NCBI GenBank assembly: GCA_017882245.1
Contig: JADGPV010000017.1
Span: 1-6,156, forward strand
Direction of reading: 5' to 3'
Source: Bacteroidales bacterium
Lineage (GTDB): Bacteria > Bacteroidota > Bacteroidia > Bacteroidales > VadinHA17
DNA: 6,156 bases
Positions 5,605 through 6,156 of the stretch are shown here, piece after piece (position 1 is the stretch's first letter; each line of letters begins with the position of its first letter). The notes under the pieces are model-generated. The model had not been told where the DNA came from, ran no database searches, and was given only the letters and a program-made list of their open reading frames with translations. The position numbers and the translations under genes were made by a program.

Positions 5605-6156
5605 CTATTTTGCAGGCTCGTAATCGGTCCTTAGTACCCTGAACTCAGTGCGCCTGTTGATCTGATGGGCGATCTCCTTCTGCTCATCATTTGCCAGGGT
5701 GTTTATATACTGTTCCGTGAGTGTCACGCCCAGGCGCAGGAACGGAGAGTCATTAACGATTGAAGCATCAACCGTTTTAGGACTGGTTTCGCCATAGCCT
5801 TTGGCCGTCAGCCTGTCTCTCTGAATACCTTTGGCAATAAGGTAATCAACGACCGACTGGGCTCTTTTCTGCGACAGCTCCATGTTATACTCTTCAGTGT
5901 CACGTGAATCAGTGTGAGACATCAGTTCAATGGTGACGTTGGGGTTATCATTGAGTGTCTCAACCAGCTTGTCAAGAGAGACCATAGATTCAGGGCGTAG
6001 GTCCCATTTTCCGAAGTCGTAAAAGATATTCGGGAGCTCAATAGGTCTGTCAATCGGTGTAATCATTATTGTGGCCATGAAGTCGCGGCTCTTATCCTGC
6101 CCTCTTGTCGTCTCCTTCTCCTTGCCGTTGAGGTAGCCTTTCTTCGATGCGAGGAA
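5605..6156 (-). CDS. OmpA-family C-terminal protein, PorE-like (5' partial)
   Basis: The frame is open from the TAG at 5605-5607 to the right edge, giving 183 C-terminal residues; the start lies outside. An ATG at 6078 is internal. Residues 1-34 (F-L-A-S-K-K-G-Y-L-N ... T-I-M-I-T-P-I) look like the last strands of a carboxypeptidase regulatory-like fold. Residues about 40-180 are an OmpA peptidoglycan-binding domain: N-I-F-Y-D-F-G-K-W-D-L-R-P-E, then S-H-T-D83-S-R, then E-L-S-Q-K-R98-A-Q-S-V-V-D-Y-L, then G-Y-G-E-T, then N-R-R-T-E-F-R-V-L. D83 and R98 match the residues that hold diaminopimelate. An insert of about 40 residues sits between GYGE and NRRTEF, as in related Bacteroidota proteins. 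PorE of the type IX secretion system has TPR, beta-propeller, regulatory and OmpA domains in that order, so this may be PorE or a paralogue. It probably tethers an outer-membrane complex to peptidoglycan. Confidence 0.88.
   Translation of the reverse strand, partial: FLASKKGYLNGKEKETTRGQDKSRDFMATIMITPIDRPIELPNIFYDFGKWDLRPESMVSLDKLVETLNDNPNVTIELMSHTDSRDTEEYNMELSQKRAQSVVDYLIAKGIQRDRLTAKGYGETSPKTVDASIVNDSPFLRLGVTLTEQYINTLANDEQKEIAHQINRRTEFRVLRTDYEPAK

Noticed and set aside
6076..6078. ATG as the start of the OmpA-type gene
   Set aside because: The frame stays open to the window edge, and the 26 residues before it look like the end of a regulatory-like domain that commonly precedes this OmpA domain.

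Overview
This window looks like a chromosomal segment from a member of the Bacteroidota, most likely Bacteroidales or a close relative. PyrF, RF1 and the 389-residue PurM all resemble their Bacteroides counterparts. The C-terminal OmpA domain at the right edge is of the type found in PorE-like proteins of this phylum. The promoter in front of prfA fits the Bacteroidota pattern (TTTG/TTG, 19 bp, TAnnTTTG). The lineage call rests on remembered family sequences, not on a database search.

Layout, left to right. Positions 3-2183 (+) carry the 3' part of a large unrecognised protein, open to the left edge. It has an unassigned N-terminal part, two bacterial Ig-like domains, an Ala/Gly-rich helical region, a Pro/Glu/Thr-rich linker and a small cysteine-containing helical C-terminal domain. 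A 99-bp spacer full of 7-8 bp micro-repeats (2184-2282) separates it from genes transcribed towards it. On the minus strand follow pyrF (2283-3104) and prfA (3115-4200), 10 bp apart and transcribed as prfA-pyrF. A 206-bp spacer (4201-4406) holds the prfA promoter, a terminator-like hairpin and more heptamer micro-repeats. Then come purM (4407-5576) and, 28 bp upstream of it, the C-terminal 183 residues of a PorE-like OmpA-family protein (5605-6156), whose start lies beyond the right edge.

The minus-strand genes are mostly housekeeping: PurM makes AIR in purine synthesis, RF1 ends translation at UAA/UAG, and PyrF makes UMP in pyrimidine synthesis. The OmpA protein probably anchors an envelope complex to peptidoglycan. 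The terminator and promoter in the 4201-4406 spacer suggest that purM (with or without the OmpA gene) and prfA-pyrF are separate transcription units.

I found no RNA genes, CRISPR arrays, insertion sequences or phage genes. No stretch longer than about 206 bp lacks a gene. I do not see a clearly new multi-gene system. The least explained items are the large multidomain plus-strand protein and the heptamer-phased micro-repeats in both intergenic spacers.
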